Below are positions 50,510 to 59,680 of a DNA stretch of 64,000 nt, piece by piece. The notes under the pieces are model-generated. The model did not search any database, had not been told where the DNA came from, and saw nothing but the letters and a program-made list of their open reading frames with translations. The stretch is from Xenophilus aerolatus (GTDB taxonomy: Bacteria > Pseudomonadota > Gammaproteobacteria > Burkholderiales > Burkholderiaceae_C). The number at the start of each line of letters is the position of its first letter. Position 1 is the stretch's first letter. The stretch is from contig JASCNX010000005.1 of NCBI GenBank assembly GCA_029968055.1, positions 248,001 to 312,000 of the forward strand. The letters run 5' to 3'. A program made the position numbers and the translations under genes.

Positions 50510-53248
50510 TCACAGCAGCGAAATCTGCTGCGCCCGCGCCAGCGCGCCGGTGCGGTTCTTCACGCCCAGCTTGGCGAAGATGTTGTGCAGGTGCCATTTC
50601 ACCGTCGCCTCCGACAGGAACAGGCTCTGCGCGAGCTCGCGGTTGCCCAGGCCGGCCTTGAGCAGGCGCAGGATCTTGAGTTCGCGCTCGGTGAGCTCCT
50701 CGGTGGCGACGGGCGCGGCCACGGCGGGCGCCGCGCTGCGGCCGGCGGCCTGCAGCAGCCGCGCGATGTAGGCCGCTGGCACCTGATGCGCATCGGCAAG
50801 GCCGGGCGCACGCGTGCTGCCGATGGCCTCCACCAGGTCGAGCAGCAGCGGGTCGAGGTCGAGCAGGCTGCGCAGCAGGCCGCAGCGTGCGGCCAGGGCC
50901 AGTGCCTCGTCCAGCGTGCGCAGCGCCTGGGCGCGGTCGAGGCTGCGGTGCTGCTGCACCGCCTTGAGCGCCAGCAGCCGCGCCGCGTGCGCGAGGTGGC
51001 CCTGGTGCGGTGCGCGGCGGATGGCCGCGGCCAACGGACCGGCCGCCTCGGCGCCCTGGCCGCGCGCGATGCGAAGGCGCAGGGCCAGCAGCTCGACGCC
51101 GTCCTCGTGCACGGGCGCATCGGCGGCCTCGGCGCGCACGGGCGCCAGCGGCAAGCCGGCGTCGACGAAGCCGTAGGACCGTGCCAGCCGCACCGCGTCG
51201 TCGAGCGAGGCCACGGCCAGCCGCAGCGCGCAGCGCTCGGCCGCGAGGATGCGCGCCAACCGTGGCAGCCGCAGCCGGTGGCCCAGCGATTCGCCCTCCA
51301 GCAGGCAGGCGTCGGCACCCGCCGCGTCGCCGCGGTGGCGCAGCAGGCGTGCCCGCGTGAGGTAGCCGGCCGTGCTCATCTCCACCAGGCCGTGCTCGTC
51401 GATGAAGGGCAGGCCGAGGTCGAGGTAGCGCTGCGCCTGCGCCGGCTCGTCCTGCTCCCAGCAGGCTTCGGCGGCGAGCAGCGTGAGCATGGAGCCGGCG
51501 TACGAGGCCACGCCCAGGCTGTGTTCCACCGTCGCGATGCCGTGGCGCGCGTGTTCCAGCGCCTGGCCGTGGTCGCCGCGGCGCAGCGCGATCATGGTCG
51601 CCAGCGCGCTGGCCCAGGCCAGGCCGTAGTGGGCGCCGCATTCCTCGAAGGCGCGGCGCGCGATGGCCAGGGCCTGCGTGCCCTGCTCGAAGGCATCGGT
51701 GGCGCAGCAGCCGGCGGCCAGCACGTTGGCCACCACGCCGGTGCGGAAGGCCTCGGCCTGCGGCCAGCAGCGCAGCCAGGCCTCGCCGGCGGCCTTGGCG
51801 CGCAGGGGCTGGTCCGACAGCGCGTAGTACACGCAGCGGATCATCTCGACCACGCAGCGCACCGAGCCGTCGTGGTCCATGCCGTCCAGGCCGTCGCCCT
51901 CGAGCGCGCGCAGCTCGGCGTCCGCCTCCACATGCCGGCGCGTCAGCACCAGCGACCACGCGTGCCCCGTGCGGATGCCGGGCCGCGCACGCACCAGCGC
52001 CTGCGGCAGCCGCGTCAGCCAGCCCAGCAGCGTCGCGTGCTCGCCGCGGTGCTGCACCAGCTCCGCCGAGAAGGCCGCCACCAGGTCGGCCGCGCGCTCC
52101 AGGTCGTGCGCATCGAAGGCGTAGCGCACCGCCTCGTGCGGCAGGCCGTGGCGGTCGAACCAGTCGCTGGCACGCCGGCACACGGTGCGCGCCGTGTCGC
52201 CGGGGCGCTCGGGGCCGCGGCCGCGCAGGTAGTCGGCAAAGAGGTGGTGGTAGCGGAACCAGGTGCGCGAGCGGTCCAGGCCCGACAAAAAGAGGTGCCG
52301 TGCCTGGACCTCGGCCAGCATCGCGCGGCTGTCGTCACGCGCCAGCACCTCGTCGCACAGCTCGGCGCAGAAACGGTCCAGCGGGGCGGTGTCGAGCAGG
52401 AAGGCGCGCAGCTCGGGCCGCAGGCTGTCGAGCACCTGCTCGCCCAGGTAGTCGGTGATGTCGCGGTCGCTGCCCGAGAACGCGGCCAGGAAGGCGGCCC
52501 GGTCCCCGCTCTCGCGCAGGGCGAGCGATGCGAGCTGCAGGCCGGCGATCCAGCCTTCGGTGCGTTCGTGCAGCGCCTCGAGCTGTGCGCGGTCGAGCGC
52601 GGCGCCGCTCACCCGGCCCACGAAGTCGGCCGCCTCGTCCAGGCCGAGGCCGAAGTGTGCGGTGTCCAGCTCCAGCAGCTCGCTGCGCAGGCGCCATTGG
52701 CTCAGCGACATGGGCAGCCGCCGCCGGCTCGCGAGCACCAGCCCGACGGTGGGCGGCAGGTGCGCCATGAGCCATTCGAGCTTGCGGTGCACGCCCTCGG
52801 CCTGCACGAGGTGGAAATCGTCCATCACCAGGAGCAGGCGCCCCGTGTGGCCGGTGAGGTCGTGCAGCAGGGAGGCGACGATGGCGTCGAGCGACACCAT
52901 GGTCCCGCCCTCCGTCTGCGCCAGAGCGCCGCGGCCCAGCGTCGCGTCGGCACGGTTCAGCGCCGCGGCCAGGTAGCGCATGAAGCGCAGCGGGTCGTTG
53001 TCTTCCGCATCCAGGCTGAGCCACGCGCAGGCCGCGCCCAGCGGTTCCACCTGGGCGACGAACTGGGCCAGCGCCGTGGTCTTGCCGTAGCCGGCCGGCG
53101 CGGTGATGCTGACCAGCCGCTTGGTGAGGCCGGCGTGCAGCAGGGCCGAGAGCTGGGGGCGCGCGAGCATCTGCGGCGCGAGCTGCGGCGGCGCCAGCTT
53201 CGACTCGATGAGCAAGGCCGCCGTGCCCGGCGGGGGTGTCTCCTGCAT
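50510..53248 (-). CDS. MalT-type LuxR-family ATP-dependent transcriptional regulator
   Basis: A 912-residue STAND regulator. The N-terminal NTPase has Walker A ITAPAGYGKTTALAQF and Walker B-like RLLLVMDDFHLV. A long helical TPR-like region fills the middle. The C-terminal LuxR helix-turn-helix is LTERELKILRLLKAGLGNRELAQSLFLSEATVKWHLHNIFAKLGV. ATG 53248 is favoured by GAGG six bases upstream (ATG 53254 is the alternative). It lies 29 bases after the thiolase gene on the same strand and is the natural candidate regulator of the 53277-58838 operon. Confidence 0.93.
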   Translation of the reverse strand: MQETPPPGTAALLIESKLAPPQLAPQMLARPQLSALLHAGLTKRLVSITAPAGYGKTTALAQFVAQVEPLGAACAWLSLDAEDNDPLRFMRYLAAALNRADATLGRGALAQTEGGTMVSLDAIVASLLHDLTGHTGRLLLVMDDFHLVQAEGVHRKLEWLMAHLPPTVGLVLASRRRLPMSLSQWRLRSELLELDTAHFGLGLDEAADFVGRVSGAALDRAQLEALHERTEGWIAGLQLASLALRESGDRAAFLAAFSGSDRDITDYLGEQVLDSLRPELRAFLLDTAPLDRFCAELCDEVLARDDSRAMLAEVQARHLFLSGLDRSRTWFRYHHLFADYLRGRGPERPGDTARTVCRRASDWFDRHGLPHEAVRYAFDAHDLERAADLVAAFSAELVQHRGEHATLLGWLTRLPQALVRARPGIRTGHAWSLVLTRRHVEADAELRALEGDGLDGMDHDGSVRCVVEMIRCVYYALSDQPLRAKAAGEAWLRCWPQAEAFRTGVVANVLAAGCCATDAFEQGTQALAIARRAFEECGAHYGLAWASALATMIALRRGDHGQALEHARHGIATVEHSLGVASYAGSMLTLLAAEACWEQDEPAQAQRYLDLGLPFIDEHGLVEMSTAGYLTRARLLRHRGDAAGADACLLEGESLGHRLRLPRLARILAAERCALRLAVASLDDAVRLARSYGFVDAGLPLAPVRAEAADAPVHEDGVELLALRLRIARGQGAEAAGPLAAAIRRAPHQGHLAHAARLLALKAVQQHRSLDRAQALRTLDEALALAARCGLLRSLLDLDPLLLDLVEAIGSTRAPGLADAHQVPAAYIARLLQAAGRSAAPAVAAPVATEELTERELKILRLLKAGLGNRELAQSLFLSEATVKWHLHNIFAKLGVKNRTGALARAQQISLL

Positions 53249-53276
53249 GGCCATCCTCTGCGGGGATTGAACGGCC

Positions 53277-54470
53277 TCAGTGTGCCTCATGCGCCTCGTA
53301 CAAGGTGACGACGCAGGCCCCGCCCAGCCCCAGGTTGTGCTGCAGCGCGATGCGCGCACCGTCGACCTGGCGCGCCTCGGCGCTGCCGCGCAGCTGGTGC
53401 GTGAGCTCGTAGCACTGCGCGAGGCCGGTGGCGCCCAGCGGATGGCCCTTGGACAGCAGGCCGCCCGAGGGATTGGTCACGACGCGGCCGCCGTGGGTGT
53501 TGTCGCCCGCGTCGACGAAAGCGGCGGCACCGCCCTCGGCGCACAGGCCCAGCGCCTCGTAGCTGATGAGCTCGTTCTGCGCGAAGCAGTCGTGCAGCTC
53601 GACCACGTCGACGTCCTCCGGGCCGATGCCGGCCTGCGCATAGACCTGCTGCGCCGCGTCCTGGCTCATGCCGTAGCCGACGACGCGCATCATGTCGTGG
53701 CTCTCCAGGCTGTCGGCCTTGTCGGTGGTCATGGCCTGCGCGGCGATGCGCACGTCGGTGCGCAGGCCGTGCTCGCGGGCGTAGCGTTCCGACACGAGCA
53801 CCGCCGCCGCCGCGCCGCAGGTGGGCGGGCAGGCCATGAGGCGCGTGAGCACGCCGGGCCACAGCATCGGCGCGTTCATCACCTCGTCTTCGCTCAGTTC
53901 CCTGCGCAGCAGCGCGAGCGGGTTGCGCGCCGCATGCCGGCTGGCCTTGGCACGCACCTTGGCAAAGGTCGACAACGGCGTGCCGTACTTCTGCATGTGG
54001 GCCAGGCCCGCGCCGCCGAAGTAGCGCAGCGCCAGCGGCAGATCGGGCATGCCTACCAGCGCGTCGACCTCGCGGTCGAAGTCCTCGAAGGGGCTGGGCC
54101 GGTCGTCGAACACGGTGCCCAGCGCCCCGGGCTTCATCTGCTCGAAGCCCAACGCCAGCACGCAGTCGGCGGCGCCGGAGGCGATGGCCTGGCGCGCCAG
54201 GAAGAGGGCGGTGGACCCGGTGGAGCAGTTGTTGTTGACGTTGACCACCGGGATGCCGGTGAGGCCCAGGCCATACACCGCCTTCTGCCCGCTGGTGGAG
54301 TCCCCGTACACGTAGCCCACGTAGGCCTGCTGAATGGCCCCGTAGGCGACGCCCGCGTCGTCCAGCGCCAGGCGGCCCGCGACGGCGCCCATGCGGTGGT
54401 AGGGCTCGCTCGCGCCGGGCTTGGCGAAGGGGATCATGCCGACGCCGGCGACGCAAACCGTCTGACTCAT
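53277..54470 (-). CDS. Thiolase/lipid-transfer-protein-like acetyl-CoA acyltransferase
   Basis: A 397-residue thiolase-superfamily enzyme of the SCP-x type. The nucleophilic Cys is in NNNCSTGSTALF (Cys82). The second site is VELHDCFAQNELISYEALGL, where the HDCF motif is characteristic of the SCP2-thiolase group. The His region is NPSGGLLSKGHPLGATG. It would cleave a 3-keto-acyl-CoA, possibly a branched or ring-bearing one. ATG 54470 overlaps the stop of the acyl-CoA ligase gene. Confidence 0.92.
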   Translation of the reverse strand: MSQTVCVAGVGMIPFAKPGASEPYHRMGAVAGRLALDDAGVAYGAIQQAYVGYVYGDSTSGQKAVYGLGLTGIPVVNVNNNCSTGSTALFLARQAIASGAADCVLALGFEQMKPGALGTVFDDRPSPFEDFDREVDALVGMPDLPLALRYFGGAGLAHMQKYGTPLSTFAKVRAKASRHAARNPLALLRRELSEDEVMNAPMLWPGVLTRLMACPPTCGAAAAVLVSERYAREHGLRTDVRIAAQAMTTDKADSLESHDMMRVVGYGMSQDAAQQVYAQAGIGPEDVDVVELHDCFAQNELISYEALGLCAEGGAAAFVDAGDNTHGGRVVTNPSGGLLSKGHPLGATGLAQCYELTHQLRGSAEARQVDGARIALQHNLGLGGACVVTLYEAHEAH

Positions 54471-56017
54471 GTTCGTGCGTCCTTCATGCGCTTCAACAGC
54501 TCGGCGCGGATGTCCTTCTTGAGCACCTTGCCCACCTTCGAGCGCGGCAGATCGGGCCAGACCTCGACCTGCTTGGGCGCCTTCACGCTGCCGATGCGGG
54601 CCTTGACGAAGGCCTGCACCTCCTCGGGCTGCAGCGTTCGGCCGGCGTGCGGCTGGAGTACGGCCACCACGCGCTCGCCCCACTTGTCGTCGGGCAGGCC
54701 GACGACGGCACCGTCCTGCACGTCGGGGTGCTGCAGCAGCGCCTGCTCCACCTCGACCGAGTAGACGTTGAAGCCGCCGGTGATGATCATGTCCTTGGCC
54801 CGGTCGACGATGTAGAGGTAGCCCTCGGTGTCGAGCCGGCCGATGTCGCCCGTGTGGTGCCATCCGTGCAGGCCGGCCTCGGCGGTGGCCGCGGGGTTCT
54901 TGTAGTAGCCGGCCATCACCAGCGAGCCGCGGACCACGATCTCGCCGGTCTCGCCGGTCGGCAGGATCTCGCCGTCGGCATTCATGGTGGCGACCTGCAC
55001 CAGCGGGCCGGGGCGTCCGGCGGACGAGAGCCGCTCGCGCGCCACGCTGCCGTCGGCACGGAAGTGTTCGCCGGGCGCCATCATCGAGATCATCATCGGC
55101 GCCTCGGTCTGGCCGAAGAGTTGCGCCATCACGGGGCCGATCTTCGTCAGCGCCTCTTCCAGCCGCGCGGCCGAGATGGGCGCCGCGCCGTACCAGAAGC
55201 ACTGCAGCGAATCGCGCTTCGTCATCGCGAGCTTCTCGTGCGCCAGCAGCATGTAGATGAGCGTGGGCGGCAGGAAGGTGTGGGTGACGCCGTGGCGCTC
55301 GATCAGCGCCAGGAACTCCGTCAGGTCCGGCTTGGGCATGACGACGATGCGCCCGCCCAGCGTCATGATCGGGAAGCACAGCACACCGGCCGCGTGCGTG
55401 AGCGGCGCGAGTGCCAGGTAGCAGGGGCGGCCTTCGAAAGGGTAGCCCATGAGCGTGAGGGCGGACATGCTCTCCAGGTTGGCGCCGGTGAGCATCACGC
55501 CCTTGGGCTGGCCCGTGGTGCCGCCGGTGCCGGCGATCATGGCGAGGTCGTCCACGGGGGTGAGGTGCAGCGGGGCATCGGCCACGCCCTCCAGCCACTG
55601 CGCGAGCGACGGGGCGAAGGGCTGCGGCTGGTCCAGGCAGACCCATTGGCGCACCTTGGGCAGCCCTGAACGCATCTGCTCGACCATCGGTGCGTAGTTG
55701 CTGTGGAAGAACAGGCACACGCAGTCGAAGGCGTCGAGCACGTAGCGGTTCTCGGCCGCCTCGTTGCGCGGGTTGATGGGGCACCAGACTCCGCCCGCGC
55801 GCGAGATGCCGAACACGCAGGTGAAGGCGGTGGCGTCGTTGCTCGACAGCACCGCCACCTTCTCGCCCGGTGCGACGCCCGAGCGCTGCAGCCCGCGGCC
55901 CACGCGGTGGCTGATGCGCTGCACCTCGCCATAGCTCAGGTCCGCGTCGCCCATCGTGAGGCAGGGGCGATCGGCGCCGAGTTGGGCGCCCTTGTCGAGG
56001 TAGTCGACCAGTCGCAT
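54467..56017 (-). CDS. AMP-forming acyl-CoA ligase
   Basis: A 516-residue ANL ligase. The P-loop is IAGTGGTTGQPKGVMLTG, the ATP motif is QLFGQTEAPMMISM, and the hinge is WHHTGDIGRLDTEGYLYIVDRAKDMIITGGFNVYS. The terminal Lys is in LPRSKVGKVLKKDIR. It activates a carboxylic acid for the downstream thiolase. The start at ATG 56017 follows GAGGAGCGCG. The open frame is far longer upstream but that stretch is the shadow of the neighbouring gene. The upstream saccharopine-dehydrogenase-like gene ends 8 bases before. Confidence 0.92.
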   Translation of the reverse strand: MRLVDYLDKGAQLGADRPCLTMGDADLSYGEVQRISHRVGRGLQRSGVAPGEKVAVLSSNDATAFTCVFGISRAGGVWCPINPRNEAAENRYVLDAFDCVCLFFHSNYAPMVEQMRSGLPKVRQWVCLDQPQPFAPSLAQWLEGVADAPLHLTPVDDLAMIAGTGGTTGQPKGVMLTGANLESMSALTLMGYPFEGRPCYLALAPLTHAAGVLCFPIMTLGGRIVVMPKPDLTEFLALIERHGVTHTFLPPTLIYMLLAHEKLAMTKRDSLQCFWYGAAPISAARLEEALTKIGPVMAQLFGQTEAPMMISMMAPGEHFRADGSVARERLSSAGRPGPLVQVATMNADGEILPTGETGEIVVRGSLVMAGYYKNPAATAEAGLHGWHHTGDIGRLDTEGYLYIVDRAKDMIITGGFNVYSVEVEQALLQHPDVQDGAVVGLPDDKWGERVVAVLQPHAGRTLQPEEVQAFVKARIGSVKAPKQVEVWPDLPRSKVGKVLKKDIRAELLKRMKDART

Positions 56018-56025
56018 CGCGCTCC

Positions 56026-57156
56026 TCAGTTCTGCACGGTGAGGATCGGCGCCTGCACCAGGCCGAAGCTGCGCAGCACGCCCAGCAGCTCGTGGTGGCC
56101 GAAGGCCTGGCAGCCCGAGGCGAAGCCCGTGCGCCTGGGTGCCTGCTGCAGCAGCGAGGCGGCCGCGAAGGCCTGCAGCAGCCCGGTCTGCTTGTAGTTG
56201 CAGTTGCCGAAGATCACGCAGTGCGCGCGGCCCAGCGGCCCCTGCGCATGCACCGAATCGACGGACTTGTTGACGCGCGGGTTCTCGCGCGGCGGCATGG
56301 TGTTCATCACGCCGGCGGCAGTCTGGGCCAGGGCGGCATAGCGCGCCTCGGGGTCCATGCCCTTGGTGGCCTCGAGCGCGGCCTCCACGATCTTGGGCAC
56401 GCCCAGCATGAGCGGCTTGTTGAACACGCCGCCCAGCACCTTCACGGTGGCCACGCGCGGATCGCGCTTGAACCACACCGGGTGCGAGGTGCCGCCCCAG
56501 GGCAGGGCCAGCGCCGTCTCGTGCTGGCCGGGGATGGCGAGGGTGTACAGGCCGGCATCGGGCTGCCACTCCTTGTACTGGTTCTGTTCGAGGTAGAAGG
56601 CCTTCGACGTGGCGGCGTTCACCAGGATGGTCTGGGTCGAGGCGATGGTGGGGCTGCCGCCCCAGAAGACGGCGATGTCCAGCGTGTCCAGGCCGGGCGT
56701 TTCCAGGCACAGCTGCGCCGCGATCTCGCCGGTGGTGTACATCTGCGCGAGGCCCGGCGACAGCAGCAGGCCTGCCTGCGCGAACTTCTCGCCGTACTGC
56801 TCGTCGAGCGTGATGAGCCAGTCCTGCTCGCCGGTGGTGTCGGTGTAGTGGCACCCGGCGGCGAGGCAGGCCTGCACCACCTCCGGACCGAACCTGGCGA
56901 AGGGCCCGACCGTGTTGAGCACCACCGAGGCGCCGCGGAACAGCTCCGTCAGCGCCTCGGTGGTGTGCAGCACCTCCACCACCTCGTAGTCGGCGGTCTC
57001 GATGCCGGGCACGTTGGCCTTCATGGCGGCATCGAGCTTGTCCTTGCTGCGGCCGGCGGCAATGAAGGGGGTGCCGTACTCGCGCAGGTATTCGCAGACG
57101 AGGCGGCCGGTGTAGCCGCTGGCGCCGTAGACGACGACGGGTTTTTTCTTGCTCAT
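56026..57156 (-). CDS. Saccharopine-dehydrogenase-family (DUF5938-type) enoyl-reductase-like protein
   Basis: A 376-residue Rossmann-fold protein. The N-terminus has the dinucleotide motif VVVYGASGYTGRLVCEYLRE, then VLNTVGPFARFGPEVVQACL and CHYTDTTGEQDW, which match saccharopine dehydrogenase and trans-acting enoyl reductases. The C-terminal half contains VFWGGSPTIASTQTI and YTLAIPGQHETALALPW, which I assign to the DUF5938 extension with moderate certainty. AAGGAGACACATCC precedes ATG 57156. It probably reduces an intermediate of the same pathway as the neighbouring ligase and thiolase. Confidence 0.82.
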   Translation of the reverse strand: MSKKKPVVVYGASGYTGRLVCEYLREYGTPFIAAGRSKDKLDAAMKANVPGIETADYEVVEVLHTTEALTELFRGASVVLNTVGPFARFGPEVVQACLAAGCHYTDTTGEQDWLITLDEQYGEKFAQAGLLLSPGLAQMYTTGEIAAQLCLETPGLDTLDIAVFWGGSPTIASTQTILVNAATSKAFYLEQNQYKEWQPDAGLYTLAIPGQHETALALPWGGTSHPVWFKRDPRVATVKVLGGVFNKPLMLGVPKIVEAALEATKGMDPEARYAALAQTAAGVMNTMPPRENPRVNKSVDSVHAQGPLGRAHCVIFGNCNYKQTGLLQAFAAASLLQQAPRRTGFASGCQAFGHHELLGVLRSFGLVQAPILTVQN

Positions 57157-57187
57157 GGATGTGTCTCCTTGGATGTGATGCGTCACA

Positions 57188-57271
57188 CCGTTCGGGCTGA
57201 GCCTGTCGAAGCCTCGCGCGGCGCTTCGACCCTTCGACAAGCTCAGGACAGGCCAAGCTCAGCGTGAACGG
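57188..57271. repeat. REP-like inverted repeat, copy 4
   Basis: The left arm CCGTTCGGGCTGAGCCTGTC runs on to GAAG. The right part has CTTCGACCCTTCGACAAGCT, then CAGGACAGGCC and AAGCTCAGCGTGAACGG. It has the same composite form as the copy inside urtC. It lies between two genes of the same operon (57156 start and 57307 stop) and may weaken read-through. Confidence 0.88.
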
Positions 57272-57306
57272 TTTGATAACGTGAAAGGTCTGAAATGGCG
57301 CGCGAG

Positions 57307-58080
57307 TTAGAGCAATGACGAGCTCACGCCGCCGTCCAGCACATAGCCACTGCCGTTCGAGAAGCTTGCGCGCCCGCTGGCCAGGAACACGGCCAGCTGC
57401 GCCACTTCCTCGGGCGTGCCGTAGCGCCCCTGGCGCTGGGCGATCACGGCGTTGAAGTCCGGGATGCCGAGTTGCTCCTCGAACTCGGCGCGGTGCGCCT
57501 TGACCAGGTCGGTCTCGATGAAGGCCGGCAGGATGGCGTTGACCTGCACCTTGTGGGCGCGCAGCTCGATGGCCGCCGTCTGCGCCAGCGACACCATGCC
57601 CGCCTTGGCCGCCGCGTAGCTGCCGATCAGTGCACACGCTGCCTTGGCCGTGACCGAGGCCATCGGGATGATGTGCCCGCCCCCGGCCGCGATGATGGCC
57701 GGCGCCGCATAGCGGATGCAGAGGAACACGCCGTCGAGGTTGACCGAGGTGACCTCGCGCCATTCCTCGTAGCTGGTGGACGTGAGCGGCGCCACGCGCG
57801 CCACGCCGGCGTTGGGCACCATGATGTCCAGCCGGCCGTGGCGGTCCACGGCGGCCTGCACCAGCGCTTCGACCTGGGCGGGCACCCGCACGTCGCAGGC
57901 CACGGCCACGGCGCCGGGCAGCGAGTCGGCCACGCGCTGCGCGCCCGCCGCGTCGATGTCGGAGACGACCACCCTGGCGCCTTCGGCCGCATAGGCGCGG
58001 GCCACCGCTTCGCCCAGGCCGCGCGCGGCGCCGGTGACGATGGCGACCTTGTCTTGGAGGAGGAGGGGGCAGCTGCTCAT
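57307..58080 (-). CDS. SDR-family NAD(P)-dependent oxidoreductase
   Basis: A 257-residue classical short-chain dehydrogenase. The cofactor motif is VTGAARGLGEAVARA. NAGVARVAP, the Ser in MASVTAKAA and Tyr-Lys in YAAAKAG follow. It ends GSGYVLDGGVSSSLL. ATG 58080 overlaps the stop of the preceding SDR gene (ATGA), so the two dehydrogenases are made together. The substrate is probably a hydroxyacyl-CoA or alcohol of the same pathway. Confidence 0.93.
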   Translation of the reverse strand: MSSCPLLLQDKVAIVTGAARGLGEAVARAYAAEGARVVVSDIDAAGAQRVADSLPGAVAVACDVRVPAQVEALVQAAVDRHGRLDIMVPNAGVARVAPLTSTSYEEWREVTSVNLDGVFLCIRYAAPAIIAAGGGHIIPMASVTAKAACALIGSYAAAKAGMVSLAQTAAIELRAHKVQVNAILPAFIETDLVKAHRAEFEEQLGIPDFNAVIAQRQGRYGTPEEVAQLAVFLASGRASFSNGSGYVLDGGVSSSLL

Positions 58081-58838
58081 AGCAATCCGGCAGACAGGCC
58101 GCCGTCCAGGATGTAGTGGGAGCCGGTGGTCCAGCTGGCGGCGTCGGAGGCGAGGAAGGCCGTCATCTCGGCCACCTCGCGGGGGGTGCCCAGCCGAAGC
58201 TGCTTGACGGCCACCAGCGCGCTGAAGGGCACGCCGACGATCGCCTCGACGGTGGGGATCAGCCGGTCGACCATCGCGGTGCCGACGAAGCCCGGGCACA
58301 CGGCATTGACGCGGATGCCGGCCGGCCGCAGCTCGGCCGCGGCCGTGCGGCTGAGCTGGATCACGGCCGACTTCGACGCCGCGTAGGTGCCGAAGAGCGG
58401 CACGCCGTTGGTGCCGGCCAGCGACGAGATGTTGACGATCGCGCCGCGGCCCGAGGCCGCCAGCGGCCCCAGCGCGTGCTTCATGCCCAGGAACACGCCC
58501 TTGACGTTGATGGCCATGAGCCGCTCGTACTCCTCCTCGGAGTTGTCGAACAGCGGCTTGACGATCTCGATGCCGGCGTTGTTGACCAGCGTGTCCAGCC
58601 CGTCGAAGGCGGCCACCGTGGCCTGCACCGCGGCGGCGACCTCGGCCGAGTTCGTGACGTTGCAGCGCACCGAACGCGCCTGCGGGCCCAGTGCGTCGGC
58701 CGTGCGGGCCGCGCCTTCGGCGTCGATGTCGGCGAGCATCACCTGCGCGCCGCGCTCGACGAAGAGTTCGGCGATGGCCTTGCCCAGGCCCTGCGCCGCC
58801 CCCGTGATGAGGGCCTTGCGGCCCTGCAGCTCGATCAT
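58077..58838 (-). CDS. SDR-family NAD(P)-dependent oxidoreductase
   Basis: A 253-residue classical short-chain dehydrogenase. The cofactor motif is ITGAAQGLGKAIAEL, then NNAGIEIVKP, Ser in NISSLAGTNG, and Tyr-Lys in YAASKSA. It ends GSHYILDGGLSAGLL. AAGGAGACAGACGC precedes ATG 58838. It is the first gene of the leftward operon SDR-SDR-reductase-ligase-thiolase-LuxR. The 190 bases upstream (58839-59028) hold no gene and are the likely promoter region. Confidence 0.93.
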   Translation of the reverse strand: MIELQGRKALITGAAQGLGKAIAELFVERGAQVMLADIDAEGAARTADALGPQARSVRCNVTNSAEVAAAVQATVAAFDGLDTLVNNAGIEIVKPLFDNSEEEYERLMAINVKGVFLGMKHALGPLAASGRGAIVNISSLAGTNGVPLFGTYAASKSAVIQLSRTAAAELRPAGIRVNAVCPGFVGTAMVDRLIPTVEAIVGVPFSALVAVKQLRLGTPREVAEMTAFLASDAASWTTGSHYILDGGLSAGLL

Positions 58839-59028
58839 GCGTCTGTCTCCTTGTTCGAATGCCTCGGGCCAGGCGCCGGGGCTGGCGCATTCGAGCAGGG
58901 ACAGGCGCGCCGGGGCGCCCACCTAAAGGTTGGTTTTTTGTGCTGCGATGCAGCAGTCAGCTATTCAAAAGATAGCCGGGCGCTGCGGCTGCACGGGCGT
59001 TGCTGGCGCCGTTTCGGCAAGCCGCGGT

Positions 59029-59544
59029 TCAGGACTTCCACGCGCCGTCGTGCGCCGCGCCGGCTTCGCCCAGCAGTGCGGGGCCGATGCATTCGATGGG
59101 GTGCGGCGAGGCGCGGAACACGTCGCGGCAGGACAGCTCGGCATCGCGCTGGTCGGAGCGTTCGCCGCGAAAAGCGCGCAGGCGCTCGGCGTCGATGCCG
59201 AAGACGACGCGGCCGATGTTGGCCCAGAAGATGGCGCCGGCGCACATCACGCAGGGCTCGGCCGAGGAGTAGATCGTCGCCCCGGCCAGCTGCTCGCGGG
59301 TGAAGCCGCGGCCGGCCAGCTTGCGCACGGCGTTGGTTTCGGCGTGGCCGGTGACGTCGCCGGTCTCGGTGCTGTTGCAGTAGTCCTCGGCCAGCACCTG
59401 GCCGTCGGCCGAGACGATCACGGCGCCGAAGGGGCGGTTGCCGCGCCGGCGGCCGGCGTGCGACCAGGCGATGGCCTTGCGCAGGTAGCGGCCGTCGCGC
59501 TCGTCGAGCGGGGTTTCGGGGGGAAGGGAGAGCGTGAAGGGCAT
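59029..59544 (-). CDS. Nucleoside deaminase (CDA-fold, guanine/tRNA-adenosine-deaminase-like)
   Basis: A 171-residue zinc hydrolase of the cytidine-deaminase fold. Zinc ligands are in GHAETNAVRKL (His, with Glu as proton shuttle) and EPCVMCAGAIFW (two Cys). RRRGNRPFGAVIV is the family start. The C-terminal GIDAERLRAF and SCRDVFR stretch resembles guanine deaminases and tRNA-specific deaminases, so the exact base is undecided. ATG 59544 was chosen because earlier starts add an Arg-rich leader. Confidence 0.88.
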   Translation of the reverse strand: MPFTLSLPPETPLDERDGRYLRKAIAWSHAGRRRGNRPFGAVIVSADGQVLAEDYCNSTETGDVTGHAETNAVRKLAGRGFTREQLAGATIYSSAEPCVMCAGAIFWANIGRVVFGIDAERLRAFRGERSDQRDAELSCRDVFRASPHPIECIGPALLGEAGAAHDGAWKS

Positions 59545-59680
59545 GGTGCGCGTGCACCGCCAGCGGGCGGCCACGGAAAGAAAGCGGCGAGTGCGCAGGA
59601 TGGCGGCACCCGATGCACGACGCATGCCAGACGGCGACCCGACCGCGCGCGGGCGGCCGGCACGGGCGGCGCCGGCTGCG

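Noticed and set aside
50426-53308. A 960-codon open frame on the plus strand opposite the LuxR regulator
   Set aside because: It is a shadow of the MalT-type gene, with no motif and biased His/Arg/Gln content.
54467-57763. A single 1098-codon protein covering the ligase and upstream genes
   Set aside because: The upstream half reads in the wrong frame through the reductase and SDR genes. The ligase motif set starts at 56017.
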